DNA from: Rhinopomastus cyanomelas
Taxonomy: Eukaryota > Chordata > Aves > Bucerotiformes > Rhinopomastidae
Assembly (NCBI GenBank): GCA_013400115.1
Contig: VXBP01000349.1
Coordinates: 124,001 to 188,000 of the forward strand
Reading direction: 5' to 3'
DNA: 64,000 bases
Shown here one piece after another: positions 21,301-35,512 of the stretch. Numbering within the stretch: the stretch's first letter is position 1; each line of letters begins with the position of its first letter. Under the pieces are notes generated by a model, which was not told where the DNA came from, searched no databases, and saw only the letters and a program-made list of their open reading frames with translations. A program made the position numbers and the translations under genes.

Positions 21301-24300
21301 ATTCTCAGAAACATTGAAGCAGCAGGCATGGGAGCTGGCAGCAGGACTTCAAAACCTTGCTGCTAGATTTTCAGCTATCTGGAGGAAGCTAGAGGCACAC
21401 AAAGTAGAGGGATCTCTGTATATCTGTTATGGGCTTTAAGGTGCCAAATAAAAGCAGTCATGACAATCTGAATGTATTTTCAATCCAAAAGATGTCCACC
21501 CAGATGTAGACAGAGCAAGAACTCTGTAAAGAAACAGCGGCAGCTAGTTCATGTTCATTTAAAATTGCCCTCCGGATTTCCTGCAGTTTCTGTAGCCTTT
21601 AGCCTGACATCAAAGCACCTGCTGACCTTGGAGAACCTGTATGAGCTTCTCATCTGCCCAGAGCAAGGCACACCAGGGCTAATACTACCTTTCTCAACTC
21701 CTGTTCGTAGCCTTCCCTTTGGATGGTTCCTCATCCTCTTTCAGCATCGTTTCATCACCTCTGTATCTGGAGGCAGATAAGCTGTCTAGTTATTTTCTTC
21801 TTAGTATGGGCTCCAGGGGAAGTGAGAAAGCTATTTGACAGCCTGACCATGATTTCTCTAGAGGTAGGAACAATATGCAGTCTGTTTTGCTCCCTCACTT
21901 TGACAGTGACAATCATTTCACATCCAGGTACCCCTGCCCAACTCTGCCCCACAGACCCTTATTCCTGCAACGGCCAAAGTCAAGTTCGTGACCAAGGCCA
22001 TTTCAGAAGGTGACTGCACTTTAATGCAGTCTGTAGTGAGAACACACCATAAACATCTTGACTTTGACAAAACAGACTAAAAGACGCTCCCCACCCAGTA
22101 GCACAAGAACTTCTTTATAGAGAGGTGGTCTGCAAAGCCACCAAAACAGCCACCATTGAACAGATAGGTCCGTGTTGCTGTCAGTGCAGCCATTCAGTTG
22201 TACCCAACTGGTTTTTTGCTGCAAATTTAACTGTTCCAGACAAAGGAGGGAACGTGGAGAGGGTTATGACTTCCTTCTGTTAAGTCATTTAATAAATGAA
22301 ACCCCAGCAGAATACACAGCACGTCCTGCTGTGTCCCACACCATAGGATTCCTGCTCTGTACATCTTCAATTTGAATGAATTTAATTGAAGAGCTCTGCT
22401 TTTATTATTTCTTTTTCACTTTAAAGAGCATTTTAAAGAGCTGACATCTCCCCTGGTATGAGTGCCTTTGAGTGTCAGAGGCTTTTCTGAGGACGTCATA
22501 CTTGTACAGCCAGAAGAGCCAAGGACAGCATGAGGAACCCCAACCACCATGCAGCAGCCATAAGCCAGTAAAACAAAGTCCAGAATAGGTACGTATGGTC
22601 TGCTCAGTTCTGGCGGCTAGGACTCCTCTTGGCCTTGCTATGACATCTGCTGTTTCATAGCAAAGCCTCTTGTGAGATTACACACACGATTCAGCCCTTT
22701 GCAACCTCGCCAACCTCACACATCATTACCGCAGCCGCTTCTCATGCCGCCTTTAAACCACCACCTTAGCCTACAGGCTTGTAGTACAACTTGGCCATCA
22801 TACCCACGAGCAGGGTTGCGCGACAAAAAGCCCTCTGAACTGGGCCTGAACTCCTGCCCTTTCAGCTAGGAGAGGCTTGCTCTGAATTTGTTTTCACACA
22901 CCCATAGTTCAAAGTTTGTCAGATGTGAAACTGGACATTTAGCCAATAAAGAGTTGTTGGAGCTCAAGTTCAAAAGACTCTCAGATGTGCTATAAACTGG
23001 CAGGTTGTGTCTCAGGGGAGAGGATCTATGGGGAATAAGCACACAGTGCCTCAGAAAAGTTGCAGCATGAGGTGTTATCTCAAGGGTTAGAGATTTTAAT
23101 AGGCTGAAATCACTTACTTGGGAGACCAACTTTGGGAGTCTTTGCAGACACAGATCCATCTCACAAGCCAGCAATGGCTTTAAACTTAAGGAGCTTTAAT
23201 TTCAAAGGCTTGTTTTGCATTTCATCTCAAAGTTCATTTGAATGGAAAGAAAAATCACCACCAGAACATAGTGCTTGTTTAGTCTAACGTATCTGGGCAC
23301 TTGATTAATTATAAGAGGGCATGAACCTTCCAAAACAACTCTTTAATGATGCCATCCTCCCTCGTTCTGCAGCATAGGGGCAGTCACAGGCACAGTGGAG
23401 CATCTCAAAGCCACACCAGCACCGCTGTGTATCAGATACATGTCCTTACCCTGAGAGAGGCCTTCAGTAAGTTTGAATTTTATACCCTCAGATGGTACCA
23501 GAAATTCACTAGTATTTCTATCTTAATATATGATATCTTATAATACAAGCCAGTATTAGAACTTTTATTAAGCATCAACTGCTTCATACTTTTCCACTGG
23601 CAAGCACACTCACTAGGGTCATAACTAGTGGTCTTCAACATAACATCACTCTACCCCTGTAGGGTAGAGTGCTTACCTCATGAGCAGTCATTTTGGAGTA
23701 ATTTTACCACAGATTGACCAGAATGGTTTTAACATCAGATTCTAGATCTACTCTTATGAAGGCACCTACAGGCAGTCTGAGTTGGTTCTGAGCAGACAGA
23801 CTAGCTGATGGATGTGGATTTTCATGTTAAAACGATCTGTGGACCTGCAACTGAGAGCCCTGAGTTGTCCACAGTTTGTGCAGAAATCAAAATAGAGATA
23901 CTAAAGATGGTTTTCCCTCCCATCCACTCTTACCTACAGCAAAAGTAGATTTGTAAACAGTCCAGTCTACTGTGCAGCACTATTTTATTGGAGGCTTTCA
24001 ATCAAACTAGGTTGGGTGTTAACTTTAAGTGCCCTGCTTTGCTCTTGTTAGAGGCCGAGATGGACCAGTCCATTAATTATTCCTATTGAGAACATATAAA
24101 GAAATCCTGCCATAGATTCATTTTTAAGGTATCAGTGCCAGATTTGCTCTGGAGTGGACTCTAGATGCAGCTAAAACCACATGTTTATGGTACATTTGGG
24201 CTGAAGCTGTATTACAGATCTATTTTTTGCTGCTCTTCCATGTGTTCATCCAGCCACAGACGGCTTGTCATACTGGGGACAAGGTTACTCCTTCTCACAC

Positions 24301-25270
24301 CACAGAGATAGAAGTAATACTCTCCTTTCATACACTCAAGCAAGAGCTAAGGCTTCAAAATGCTCCAAAATTCAAATGTAAGTTGCAGTACTGCTCTTCA
24401 GGATTTTCCCTAGTCACTCTGTTCAAAAGGTCTCCTCAATTCTTCGAAACAAACCTTCTCAGCATGACTAAAAGTTGCAAGTATGAAACCAATGGTCAAA
24501 AGCATCATGAGGGTTATGGAAAATGTTGTACATAGAGGTGCATTGCTGTAGCCAACCTTTAAAACAGAGCTTATTAACTAGGCATGGCAGACAGCATGCC
24601 CCACCCCACATCTGCCTGCAGTCTCTGGAGCCATTCTATTAGTTGCTCTCCAAATTCATTTCACACTACAAGTGGTGGTCAAGCAATCATCCAAGCAAGC
24701 AAATAAACTTGCATTCTTCTCCAAGACTCACAACTGCCCGCCTCCCCGGATGCATATTTAAATACCAAAGCAGGCTATCCTCCAAGACTCCTCCAAAAAC
24801 ATATCATTCTCACATTCTCTCATCTGCAAAGCCGGAGAGACCAAGCAACCATGGTGCATTCATGACATTTGAATACTCTTCAGTTAACTTTTATCTGCAT
24901 GTGAACTTTGAGCTCCGGTCAGAATTACGTATGCAGACCTTTTCTTCTCCAAGAGTCTTTGCATTGCTGCACACAGTATCTGTATCACATCTTCCACCAT
25001 TTCTGGTAGAAGGCAACATGCCAGCATCAACAACATATCAAGATCCACCTAACTGTTCGTATGGCATAGGATGAAAACCACATTCTATCAAAGCTGCTGC
25101 AGCTTGCCAGCAGGCAGAACTCAGCTGGAACTTGACCAGGGATGAAGTCACCCATATCCCAGATCAAGCCTCAGGATGACTAGTAAAGGTTCTGCAAACA
25201 CGTTTTGCTAAAGGGACATAATTTCCTCTGCCTCACAGGGAAATACTTGTGCAGAGATGCCAGCCTTTTG
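18346..25270. other. 6.9 kb without recognisable repeats
   Basis: No CR1 copy was seen in nearly 7 kb, the longest such interval. Possible exon-like pieces are weak. One is a minus-strand MTAHE followed by GTAAGC near 23690-23676. Another is a minus frame near 25045-24890 rich in Leu, Met and Glu, without a good acceptor. The 143-codon plus frame at 24643-25074 is the antisense of the latter. Confidence 0.4.
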
Positions 25271-25652
25271 GAGGCTGAGAACTGGGTTTGTTTAACTGAG
25301 AGAGAGATTGCGGGGAGACCTTATGACCCTTTACAACTAACAAAGGAAAGGAAGTTCTAGAGAGCTGGGAACAGGTTTCTTCTCCCAAGTCAGTAGTGAT
25401 AGGACAAGAGGAAACGACTTCAAGTTGTACCAGGGAGGTTTAGATCAGACATTGAGAAAAATTTATTCACTGAAAGAGTGGTCAGGGATTGGAGCAGGCT
25501 GCCCTGGGAGGTGATGGAGTCTCTATCCCTAGAGATGTTCAAAAAAATGCATATACATGGCACTAGGAAACATGGTTTAGTGGGCATGATAGCATTAGGT
25601 CAATAGTTGGATTTGATGATCTTGGGAGCCTTAATGATTCAATGATTCTAGG
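25271..25652 (+). mobile_element. CR1 LINE fragment, about 380 bp
   Basis: It runs from gctgagaactgggtttgttt through 'gcggggagaccttatgaccc', tgataggacaagaggaaacg, agattgga-type decay and 'gcaggctgccctgggaggtg'. It ends gatgatcttgggagccttaa and atgattcaatgattct. The 'aaacatggtttagtgggcat' block is shared with the copy at 31368. Confidence 0.92.
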
Positions 25653-28600
25653 AAAGAGCTTCTGTGGAACATCAAACATACAATACACAGTGGTACCGAG
25701 GTGTACAGGCTTCAGAGCAACTAGCTAAGGCACTGCAGGATTGAGGTATTTCAGGATTGAAGCACTTGGTTTCTTGGTGCTCTATGCACAGACTCTGATT
25801 AATTTGCACCAGAGTTGTCACTTACTGCCTTTTGAAGGTGAAAGGAAAGCTTCTTGCATTTCTAAGCTATTAGGCTTTCCTCAGAAGCTCAGCTGCCAAT
25901 TGCTTTGTTTTCAGAGTCGGGTATCATTCCTGGCAGAGGCTGTCCCAGCTCTTAAAGGAACTGGCATACATCAGCGACGTCATAATTAAACAGGCTCCCA
26001 AGTGACATATAGAGCAACAGAAAGGCATCATGAACAGATGCTTGGATATAAAAACCCCACATACATGTCAGTAAGCAATCCACCTTGTAGGAGGTTGAAA
26101 GAGTGGACAAAGTTTATGTCCATGAAATGGTAAGAAGTGGCAGATACAGCTGCAGAAAACCCTGGAAGAAATGAACAGGAAGGATAGAGCATTTGATGAA
26201 TAGTGCCACAGATGAAGATTAACTGTTAACCCAAGCTCAGCATAGCATTGATTCACACAAGACAGATTTTTAGTTCTGTAGGGAAGTGACAACTTCTTGA
26301 TGTATCTGTCATCATGCAAAGAGCTGAATTCCTACTTTCAGCTAAGAGCCACTAAAGAAAAACAGAGACTGGAAAGAGGTACACCTGAGATGTGCAAGTG
26401 TGAACACAAAAAATTAATGAAGAATCTGGGTTTCAGTTTGTTAAAAAAAGTTTAAAAAAATAAAGTCTTCAGAAAGAGAAAGTGCTAGACCAAACTAACA
26501 AGACACAAGTTTTGTCTGATAAAAAGTTAAAGTCATGATGAAGAAAAACCAACAATGCTACCCAGTCTCTCTTTTCTTCAGGAGAAAAGAGATGTCACCC
26601 ATGAATCCATAGTGCTGACAAAGTGATGAGGATGCCAGTTGAGCAAAACCTCAGGTTTTAAAAGAAATCTATTCTATATCTCTGTCAAAGGAGATTTGTT
26701 CAAGAAAAATATTATTTAAAAGCAGCTTGAACAAAATAGATAACAAAAAGACAGACTGGCTGTGTGAGGATGTTATGTGCTGGGGGGGAGAATCCACACA
26801 CAGGGTGGATACATCCCTTCCCTGTAGTACATTTCTCTGTCTCTGTGGATATATTAGATTGTACATGATGTACCATAGATTCTGAGACAAGAGCCACAGC
26901 TGAAAATCACTCAAGAAAAAGTCATTTTAATTGAAACCAGCCTCAGAGAGCTAATGCTCATTTCAACCTTCCTGTATTGGTCTCCTCGCTAGATATCTGT
27001 GTCACACTTGGGCTATGTAATTGTCTACCAGACCTCCATTTCTTACTATTTTGGGTAGTAAATGACTCAAACACAGAAGTGTCACATTGTCCTCTACCAA
27101 TAACTAGAAGTTTTATGTCCTAATAGTTACAGTAGAATTTAGTGCACACTCAGTACTTTTGAGATATAAAGTGTTATTTAAGTGCCATCATGCAGTATTT
27201 AAAAAAAGCTGTTTTCAGAAGAGCTACAATAATTCAGCAGGGAAAATCAGTTTCTTATAAAGAAAACTTCTCTCTTCCGAGTGCCTTTCCAGCAGCAGTA
27301 CCTTATCCACACGGTTTTCAACCCCTAATTATCAAGATGAGACTCACACATACCTTTAAACGAAGGCCAGTGAGGGAACAGTGCTAGGACTTGTCATAGT
27401 TCTTCAGTCAGCCTAGGAGATCCTCATTACTAAAAACAAAGCTCCATACCTTACGTTACCAAAACCAAGTATTGCACACTTTTTATCTGCAGAACTACCA
27501 TCAGATTAATTAGGTTAACTGCTTCTTTGTTCTGCATGAATAACATTAAATAAAAATCAACAACTGAATTCCATTGCAGTTAACAATTCAATATGCTAGA
27601 AGGCTCCCCTATGTCCGTATCACAGACTCACAGTGTAGAAGCCACTTAAATAGCTCTTTCCTTGTCCATACTTATTCTTGACCTCCTCTTAATATTACCC
27701 AACACGGAAACACAGCCAGATGTACTAGACTGACTCTCTGTATGCCAGGCCCACCAAGAAGTGAATTACTTTCAGCTATTTCCTTTGTCACACCATCTAA
27801 ACACTTCTCTCTGGGCCATTGTCTCGAGTTTGAGTTAGAACATTGTTCAGCAACAGTAACTGTCACCTTACAGAAGTTGCCTCTTTCAGAAGTGTGCAGA
27901 CTCCCAAGTTCAGCCCTTGACAGTGACGCGAAGTGGTGCCTGGGCTCCTCTTGAGCTGATCCTGTACCCAAACCCAGGACTGGGTTTGAAGTATGAGTCA
28001 GGCTTGTATTTCAGTACCTAAACTCCTTGGCTGCTGTGCCTTGTGGTCTCACTTGTATGACTATAACTCAAGAGAGAAACTTCTAACATGGAATAGGTAA
28101 GAGTTGAGCACAAAGACTTTTCTTTTGGAAGGGTGAAAGCCAAAGCAATGCAATATAGAAGAACAAGACTTGGGTTATAGATCCACAAAGTGGTGGTGGT
28201 GGCTACTTCAGTTTGAACTTGGGTCACACCTGGTCCAGGTATGTGCTTCTCCAGCTGCAACACTATTTTACAGGAGTCAGCAGGCAGAAGAATTGGCTAT
28301 TTTTCTTGTTAATCCCATCACTCGTTACCATGGAGCTCTGTCGTGAGCTCAGTGCTGCTCACCCACGCCAAGCACAGAGGAACATTATTATAAGCAAGAC
28401 CCTTCAAGGACTTACCAGGGAGATACCCAGCCCACCCAAGATGCCTAGAACAGTTCAAGCTTCCAGTAATGAGTGTAGCTTTAATTCGAAGTGACCACTT
28501 CATGAAGCAGAAGGAAGGAAGGAAGCTGGTGGTCAGCTTAATCCATCTCAAAGCTTGGCACCCATGTTCACCCCAAGTTAGACAACTGCTTTTAAGTTTC

Positions 28601-31367
28601 AGACTGAGAAGCTTGGAAATGCCAAGGAAGGCAAAATACACACTAATGCACTTGGGAGGGATGGAGAGCTTCACCTTTAAAGATGGTAACTGACTACAAG
28701 GACACTCTGACTACCACACCCAAGTAGTCAAAATTTCAGGGAACATTGAGGGGGTTCTTGCGATGGGGGCAGAAGCAACCGAATTGCTAGAAAATAAAAC
28801 CATTTTAGCAGACACCTATCAACCACTGCAGTTTGTCTTCTCTGTTCTGAAACCAGTCCTGTTTGACAGTAAGGTGCCCGAATTTCTACCAGGCAGTGCA
28901 ATTCAGGCCTGAAAAAAGGCGTTTAGGGTTGTTGTGCAGAAAAGATCGCTCACACATTTGCACCACCTAGTAAGAAAGCAAGAGCACACAAAGCCCTAGC
29001 CTAGAAGAGAATCTTTGCGAAGATTAGGTTCCAGTACTTCAGAGATACAGCATTAAAACAAAGCAGCAATGATAGGAAGAACCCTAAAGCTGAGCATCGC
29101 AACCACTATTTCTTCATTCTTATCCATCAGGCCCATCTTTTCCCATCAGGTTGTGGGATAGCAGGGATCATCCAGTACCTATGGGAGTTCAAACTGCAGA
29201 AGTTACCAACATGCTGCAGCCCTTACACAAATATGGCCAAACTAAGGGAAACAAAGACTTCTTCTAAAAGCATTGTCAAAGTCCACTGCAAGGCACTGAG
29301 AAATACACTACAATCCCCTACCCAAGCAGCAAAAGCTCCAGAACACTCTACATCTCTCTTCCCCCTCAGATATGGGGGAATAGGAGCCCCTCACAGCAGA
29401 TCTAATACTCACACGCATCCATGCTAATGGATCACAGAGCTTCTGCACCAGTGTCAGACTAGACAAATGCCACTAACCTCTCACAGGAAACATCTCCATT
29501 GCAAAGTATTCTCTTGAGTAGGTCAAACAAACATGCCATGAGACTACCGGTAATAAGAGGCCAAGGAGCAAGCTGGGAGAACCCAGACGCTGGTGTAACA
29601 TTGATAAAAATACTTTCAAAACAGCAAAGCCAGCCAACTCCAGCCTCCCATTTAAAGAATCCCTAGATCAACACCAGGCTTATTCCTTAAGATGCAGACA
29701 GTAGGAGATGAAGTTTCTAAAAAGTTGTTGAATCACACCCATTCTTAACAATAAATCAACTACCAAGAGACACGCTGCTTTAAAGATACGTATTCCTCAT
29801 TGTTCTAATTACAAAGTTGGCTGCAGGGAGCTCTTTGGAGGGGGGGAAAAAAAGAAAAGAAACAAGGCTGTTGTCATGCTGTTTCAGCAGGGTGGTGTGT
29901 TGGAGGAAGTCCTCCAGCAGACAATGTTCTTTCAGGGTCTGATTGTATATCTAAGGGAGGGCCACATGGCCCATGACCCCTGAAATGCATCCATTAAACA
30001 AAAATGGACTCACAGGCACACAATCACTTCCATTTGTCTTTTGTGCTATTGTGGCAGAGTCAAGAGTACTGGGCTATTTAAGCAGGAACGATGTGGGGTC
30101 TGCGGCAAGTCGGAATTAAACCCTTCATGTTCTTATGGGAATTTGGCAGGACTCAAATTTTTTTAATATTATTATTTAGCAGACTTTTTAGAAATAATCT
30201 TCCTTCCAAGGCTACATCTTTAGACAATATTATTAGGGCTGCCTAACCCTCCCCAGTGCTGTTTTCAGTTGCTTATAAATTCACCAAGTTCCAACTCTTC
30301 AAGATAGGAGTTTGCATGCTAGCTGGGCTCTGCCTCAGGCAGAGTTGTTTTGGAACATGTGAATTCAACGGCTTCTCAGAAAGCAGCATGGGAATAAACA
30401 CATTGTTTTGTTCAATTTCTGGTGACTGTTTTTTGAAAAGCCCTGGACCCATGATTTAGAACTGGGACTTTAACGAGCAGGGAATAGCTTTTTGTGTCAA
30501 ATTTAATTTTTGTCATCACCAAAAATCTAGGCGAATTATAAGCCTTTTGAGGGGTGGAGGAAAAGCAACTCAATTGCATATGCTCAACAACCCTTAGACT
30601 TCATAATTTTAGATTCAAGGGTTTGGGCTTTGCCAAGTGAAATTGGAAGCAGGTATAGGGCAAGCAGGAGGTAGGGAAGAATAGGGAGTCAGTAAAAAAA
30701 AGGTAAGAGACTATATGCAGCAGCAGGAGATACGCTGAGATAATTGGGGACCACAGTTGATTCAAAAAGCAGGATTGAAGCCCGTAGGTCAGAGCAGCAG
30801 CTTGGGAAGACCAAAGAGCTTTAACATGGAGCAATAATGAAACAGATGCAGCAGGAAGTGCTCTACTGGCTCTACCACAGACTGTGCCTTTCTGTACCAT
30901 GAATATTCTCCTTTCACCCATTCTCATCAGGAGAGCTCAGCTGGCTAAAGTATCTTTTTTGCCCAGTGCTGCTCAACTGGAATAGGTCTTTGCTTCTGGA
31001 GCAAGCAGAGCCGAGCCTGCCCAGCAGCTCTGGAAACACAAATGTGCTAATGGACAACACCAACAGCAGAGGCACTGAGAAGCACTCCCACAGTAGCAGG
31101 CAGGAATTAGCTGCTGCAAGTCTCTTATTTTGTGAGTTAGAGAGTAAGCCAGTCTTTAATTATTCAACCATAACGCACATAGCATTAGTTCCATTGTTCA
31201 GACCTCTGTGGCCTGCATGTCTAACACATTGGCATCAAGTTGAGTGCTGGGCATTATGCTCAAGGGAAGCACCTTATTCAACACTTGTATCTGATTCTTA
31301 TTCAGTTTGCCTTTGTGTCTTGGAACAGATGAGCTACAGTAGCACCTTCCTGTATCAAGGTGTAGAT
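25653..31367. other. 5.7 kb without recognisable repeats
   Basis: The best exon-like piece is on the minus strand. It ends in an excellent donor (CCTG then GTAAGTCC, 28418-28410 region) inside a 118-codon frame at 28674-28318, but its acceptor is unclear. A polypurine run lies at 29837-29862. No CR1 copy was seen. Confidence 0.4.
29837..29862 (+). repeat. Polypurine tract
   Basis: This is an uninterrupted G/A run: G-rich for about 10 bases, then A-rich. It is a possible triplex-forming or slippage-prone tract. Confidence 0.7.
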
Positions 31368-31447
31368 GCGGTGCTAAGAAACATGGTTTAGTGGGTATGG
31401 TGGCATTGGGTTGATGATCTTGTAGGTCTCTTCCAACCTTAATGATA
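31368..31447 (+). mobile_element. CR1 LINE 3' end, 80 bp
   Basis: It reads gctaagaaacatggtttagt, then tgatgatcttgtaggtctct and ccaaccttaatgata. It matches the last 90 bases of the copy at 25271. Confidence 0.88.
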
Positions 31448-34400
31448 CTACCAAGTAAACCAAAGAAAATCCTACCAGCAAAGATAGAGACTGCTGCAGA
31501 GATTTCCAGCTCCAGCGAAAAGAAATCTCCATCAAGCCAAGAGATACAAGTAATTTGTACACTAGTCATGCAGAGTATGAAGGCTGTAGTTACAACTACC
31601 CAGTCACATCCCTGGCCTTCTGATGTCTAGAACATTCAGATGAATGATGTATCATCTGTCCTAAGGTTACATTGACAGTAATACACACAAATTTAAAGCA
31701 GTCTACTATTACTTGCATTGTAGAGGCTGTATGAAGAGTTGGAACTTTTGATCTCGTCTCCCTTCCAAGAAGCTTCAAACAAGGCCTGTTAACACCTAAC
31801 TGGCATTTCATGCTTAAAATGGAACTCTTATTTGGAGTAATTGCACCATTTGCTGGTGAAAGTCAAGTAGACCAGTTTTTAATCAATGATGTACCACAAC
31901 TTTAAAGCAGAAAATCTACCCATGACCAAGAGTAACACACCACACTCTTTCTTGTAGACAGTTTATTCAGTCTAACTATGAACTGAAGAATTCTGTCAAG
32001 TGTTTTGAGGTTAATGTTGGAAGTGTAAACAACTAGAGGTACACACTGTGCAAACTTCAACTCAGTTCTAACCTCAGCAGCAATTTCTTCCCCTTCTGTC
32101 AAGTCAGTTTTAAGAAGGTAAATTTTAATGTGCTTTTATCTTATTTTCTACCCCTTGCCAGCTTTCCATCCACAAAAAAGTTTTTCATACCTTATTCAGG
32201 GTACAACAAAAGTACATGATAGCATCAGAAAATGAGGCAGAAATGGATCTGTTACACTGCTTTATTGAATTAATGGCTTGCAGAAAGGTAATGAAGCCTG
32301 TCCAGAACATGAGTCCACCCCTAAATGTTACCTCTTGCAGTTCAGTTTCACCATTTGCAGTTTCCCAGCACTTAGTGCCTATTTACTGAAATTGGAAAAA
32401 AACCTTGCTTACAACAGGCTTGCTTTCATAAATGAGAGTTTTTGTATCCCCAAGCCCAGGCAGTCTCCTCACCAAATTCTCTCATTTTACTGTGCTTTAA
32501 ACACATGTGATTTTAGTATGAGACAGGTTGAACACTCATTCTCCCAATCTGTGCCAAGCCAAGTGCTTGTTAGTGGTCTCAGCTCAAACCCAGATACCTC
32601 AAACACCTTTAACTTGTTTTGCGAGATCATCATTATAACAACTGCCAGGCACAGCAAACCCCTTTTAAAAGCCTGTCTTATAATTTTAAGGGTAGCAGAT
32701 AAATCATCTGAACATGATGATAACAAATAGGTTTTATCCAGTTATGATGGTCTTTTGGCTTTCCAGCCATTGGGAGTAGTTGGGCACTGTTCCCATCCCA
32801 CAGGCTTTTTCCACAGGATGTTTCCTCAGGAGATCCTGAAGTACAATATCAGTTTCTTAAAAAAATCCAATCCCATCCATCATGGTTCAGCTCTTTATTT
32901 AGTGATAACAGCTTCAACTTAAGCTTAAAGGAGTCCAGCACAAGGACACGTACATGACACTTCTTTCGAGGATCAAGCTCTGCCCATGTCTGATAGCTAC
33001 ACCCTTGGCATTAAGAACAACCCCATGTCCATCCTCTCATCCCATTACATATCACTGCAGCTCATCACAATCTTTTCCTTACTGAAAAGGGGTTGAGCAG
33101 CAGGTACAGGTTCTTTCCCTTCAACTATTTGAAGGCTCAGTAACCAAGTTCAGGCCGCAGAGGTTTATGAACAGATGAGCTAAACAACACTACCACTTAC
33201 CCTGGGCCTGTGCAGTCAACTCCTGAGGACATGGTATCTTGCAGGACAGGCATCTGCAGAGCTGTGCCTTAGCTTTCTTGTTTCTTCAAAGGACACTGCA
33301 ACCTATCTTAGCATCCTACTCATAGGAAGTTCTCCATCAACCTCACCCACTTTTTACTTACAAACTGATATTGCCCCAAGAAGTTAAGAAACAAGTCAAC
33401 ACCAGTGTTGAGACACATTCAACTCTCAGCTTAGCTGCAGGCTTTTTCTGGTTTTACCCTCTCAAACCTGGAGATTTTCTTGGGTTCACTCATCAGCTCT
33501 TAAGTCTTACACAAACTGAGTGTATCCCATTTTCTTACAGCAACAAGAAACACCAAAACACACTCCTTCAGCTTATTGCTCCTACAAACCAGCATCCCTA
33601 GACTCAGTTGCACAACTGCTCTGTGCACATATGCTCCAAGATCAGTGAAGTAGCACACTGCAAGCTGGTTGTGCCACCTTGTAACGTACCATCGTTATGA
33701 AATATGCCAGCCACGGCAAAAAGATTCAACCACATAGGAGGTTGTCAAAAATAAGAGTTTAATGCAAACATGCTACCTCCAACAAGCATCATCTAATGGA
33801 ACCACAGTGCTCTGAACATTCAAAAGGCAGCATCCAGCCCTTCCCAACATCAAGGACCTAGGGAGGGTGGCTAGTCAGAAATTGCTAAATAGGTCTAGTC
33901 AGACAGCACTCTGGTATTTGACACTAGCACAGGATAAACAAGGGTTTCCTTGAGAAGCAGAACAACAGTCAGTGACTCCTAGTTTAAAAAAATCACAGAT
34001 GATTCCTCAGCATCCACTACAGTGGAAGAGAATACCTTTAGTAGTGATGCTGGCTAGTTATTTCCCCTCTGCATGCCTCTCTCCTTTTGGAGATGTATGA
34101 AGCTTTGAGATCACCTTTGAGTTTGGCTGTAGTTGGCTGTTAGAGGAAGGATACACGTGGTACCATTACATAAAACCTACCTTCCTTCAGGGAAAAAGCA
34201 GCTACGAGCACCTCCTACATAGTTATTAGCCTACTTCAAACACCCAGTGCAGAGACTACAATAGATCTTGGAGTGACAAGATCTGGATGCAGACAGTGCT
34301 GGGGGGCTCTGTCAGGTTTGATTCTTCAAGGACTGTGACAGCTCATGGCGCACACAAGACCAGGGGAGCATTTCTGAGGACAAAGTACCTCATTCAGTCA

Positions 34401-34979
34401 CAACAGCAGCTCGCAGAGGCTTTGACATTTATGTTGTTTCAAAATAAATGGCATCCCCAGGCTAGGTAAGCTATCAGCTTCAAGCCTCCAGCACACAAAC
34501 AGCCACTTCATCTCCTCTGCACAGGACATCCCTGTGCTGTTCTGTTATCACAGACAGACTCCTTAATTCCCTTGTCTTGGGATGGGGGATGCCAGTGGAA
34601 TAATGGATCCTGAACAGCCAAACCCAGCCTTTTCACAGGAGGGAATGTTCCTGCTTTTCAGGAGAATGTCTAATTTGGAAGGAAGCTGTAACAGCAAGAA
34701 TAACAGATTAATAAAACATCAGCCTCTTGGATCAGCCCAAGGGTCATTTTGCACATAGAAAATGCAGACATAAAAAGTTATCAGTGTACAAGTGTGTTTG
34801 TGTAGCTGCATGGAGGCTCCTACTATTCAGATGTCAGACTCCAATCAAAGACCCTACTGCAAACAAATCTTGTCCTCTACACCAGATCCAGACACATTGG
34901 CTCAGGTGGCAAAGCGGCAAAGCAGACCACTCACATCCTGGCTAAGTTTTGTATGATGAATAGGGCAAGCAGCAGTATC
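31448..34979. other. 3.5-kb stretch, weak minus exon at 33.2 kb
   Basis: Near 33248-33200 the minus strand has a cag-ATG start, eighteen open codons (MPVLQDTMSSGVDCTGP, ending GG) and an excellent GTAAGTG donor. The acceptor context before it is modest. The 150-codon plus frame (32278-32730) has no splice or domain support. Confidence 0.35.
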
Positions 34980-35512
34980 CCCCCATGTTCTGGGTACTGG
35001 TGAGGCCACACCTCAAGTACTGCCTTCAGTTTTGGGCATCTCAGTACAAGACTGAACTTGAGGGGGTAGAATGAGTCCAGAGAAAGTCAACAACATTGGA
35101 GAAGAGTTTGGAGAACAAACCTTGTGAGGAGCAGTGAGAGCTGGGGCTGGTTAGTCTGGAAAAAAGAGGCTGAGAGGAGACTTTATTGCTGTCTACAACT
35201 ACTTGAAAGAAGGTTGGTTTGTCTCTTTTCACAAGGAAGAAGTGATAGGACAAGAGGAAATTACCTCAAGTTGCACCAGGGGAAGTTTAGATTGGACATG
35301 AGGAAAAGCTGCTTTCTGGAAAGGGTCATCAAGCCTTGGAACAAGCTACCTGGGGAGGCAGTGGAATCACCATCTGAGTGTGTTTCAAAATTGTGAAGAT
35401 CTGGAGCTCAGGACCATGGCTTAACAGTGGCCTTGGGACAGTTGGGTTAGTGGTTAGACTTTATGATCTTGAAGGTCTTTTCCAGTCTAAAAGATTATGT
35501 GGTTCTTCCAAG
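34980..35512 (+). mobile_element. CR1 LINE fragment, 530 bp, ORF2 C-terminus
   Basis: It starts inside ORF2 at cccccatgttctgggtactg (YWALVRPHLEY-type region) and runs through the whole C-terminal region to ggtcttttccagtctaaaag. The translated relic keeps LKLHQGKFRLDMRKSCF and WNKLPGEAVESPS, both CR1 C-terminal signatures, but is frameshifted. It has the 'gatctggagctcaggaccat' subfamily block. Confidence 0.93.

Noticed and set aside
24643..25074. 143-codon plus-strand frame
   Set aside because: It has no ATG-supported start, splice pairing or domain; Ser/Pro/His-rich composition is typical of antisense or random frames.
32278..32730. 150-codon plus-strand frame
   Set aside because: It has no ATG in good context, acceptor or family resemblance.
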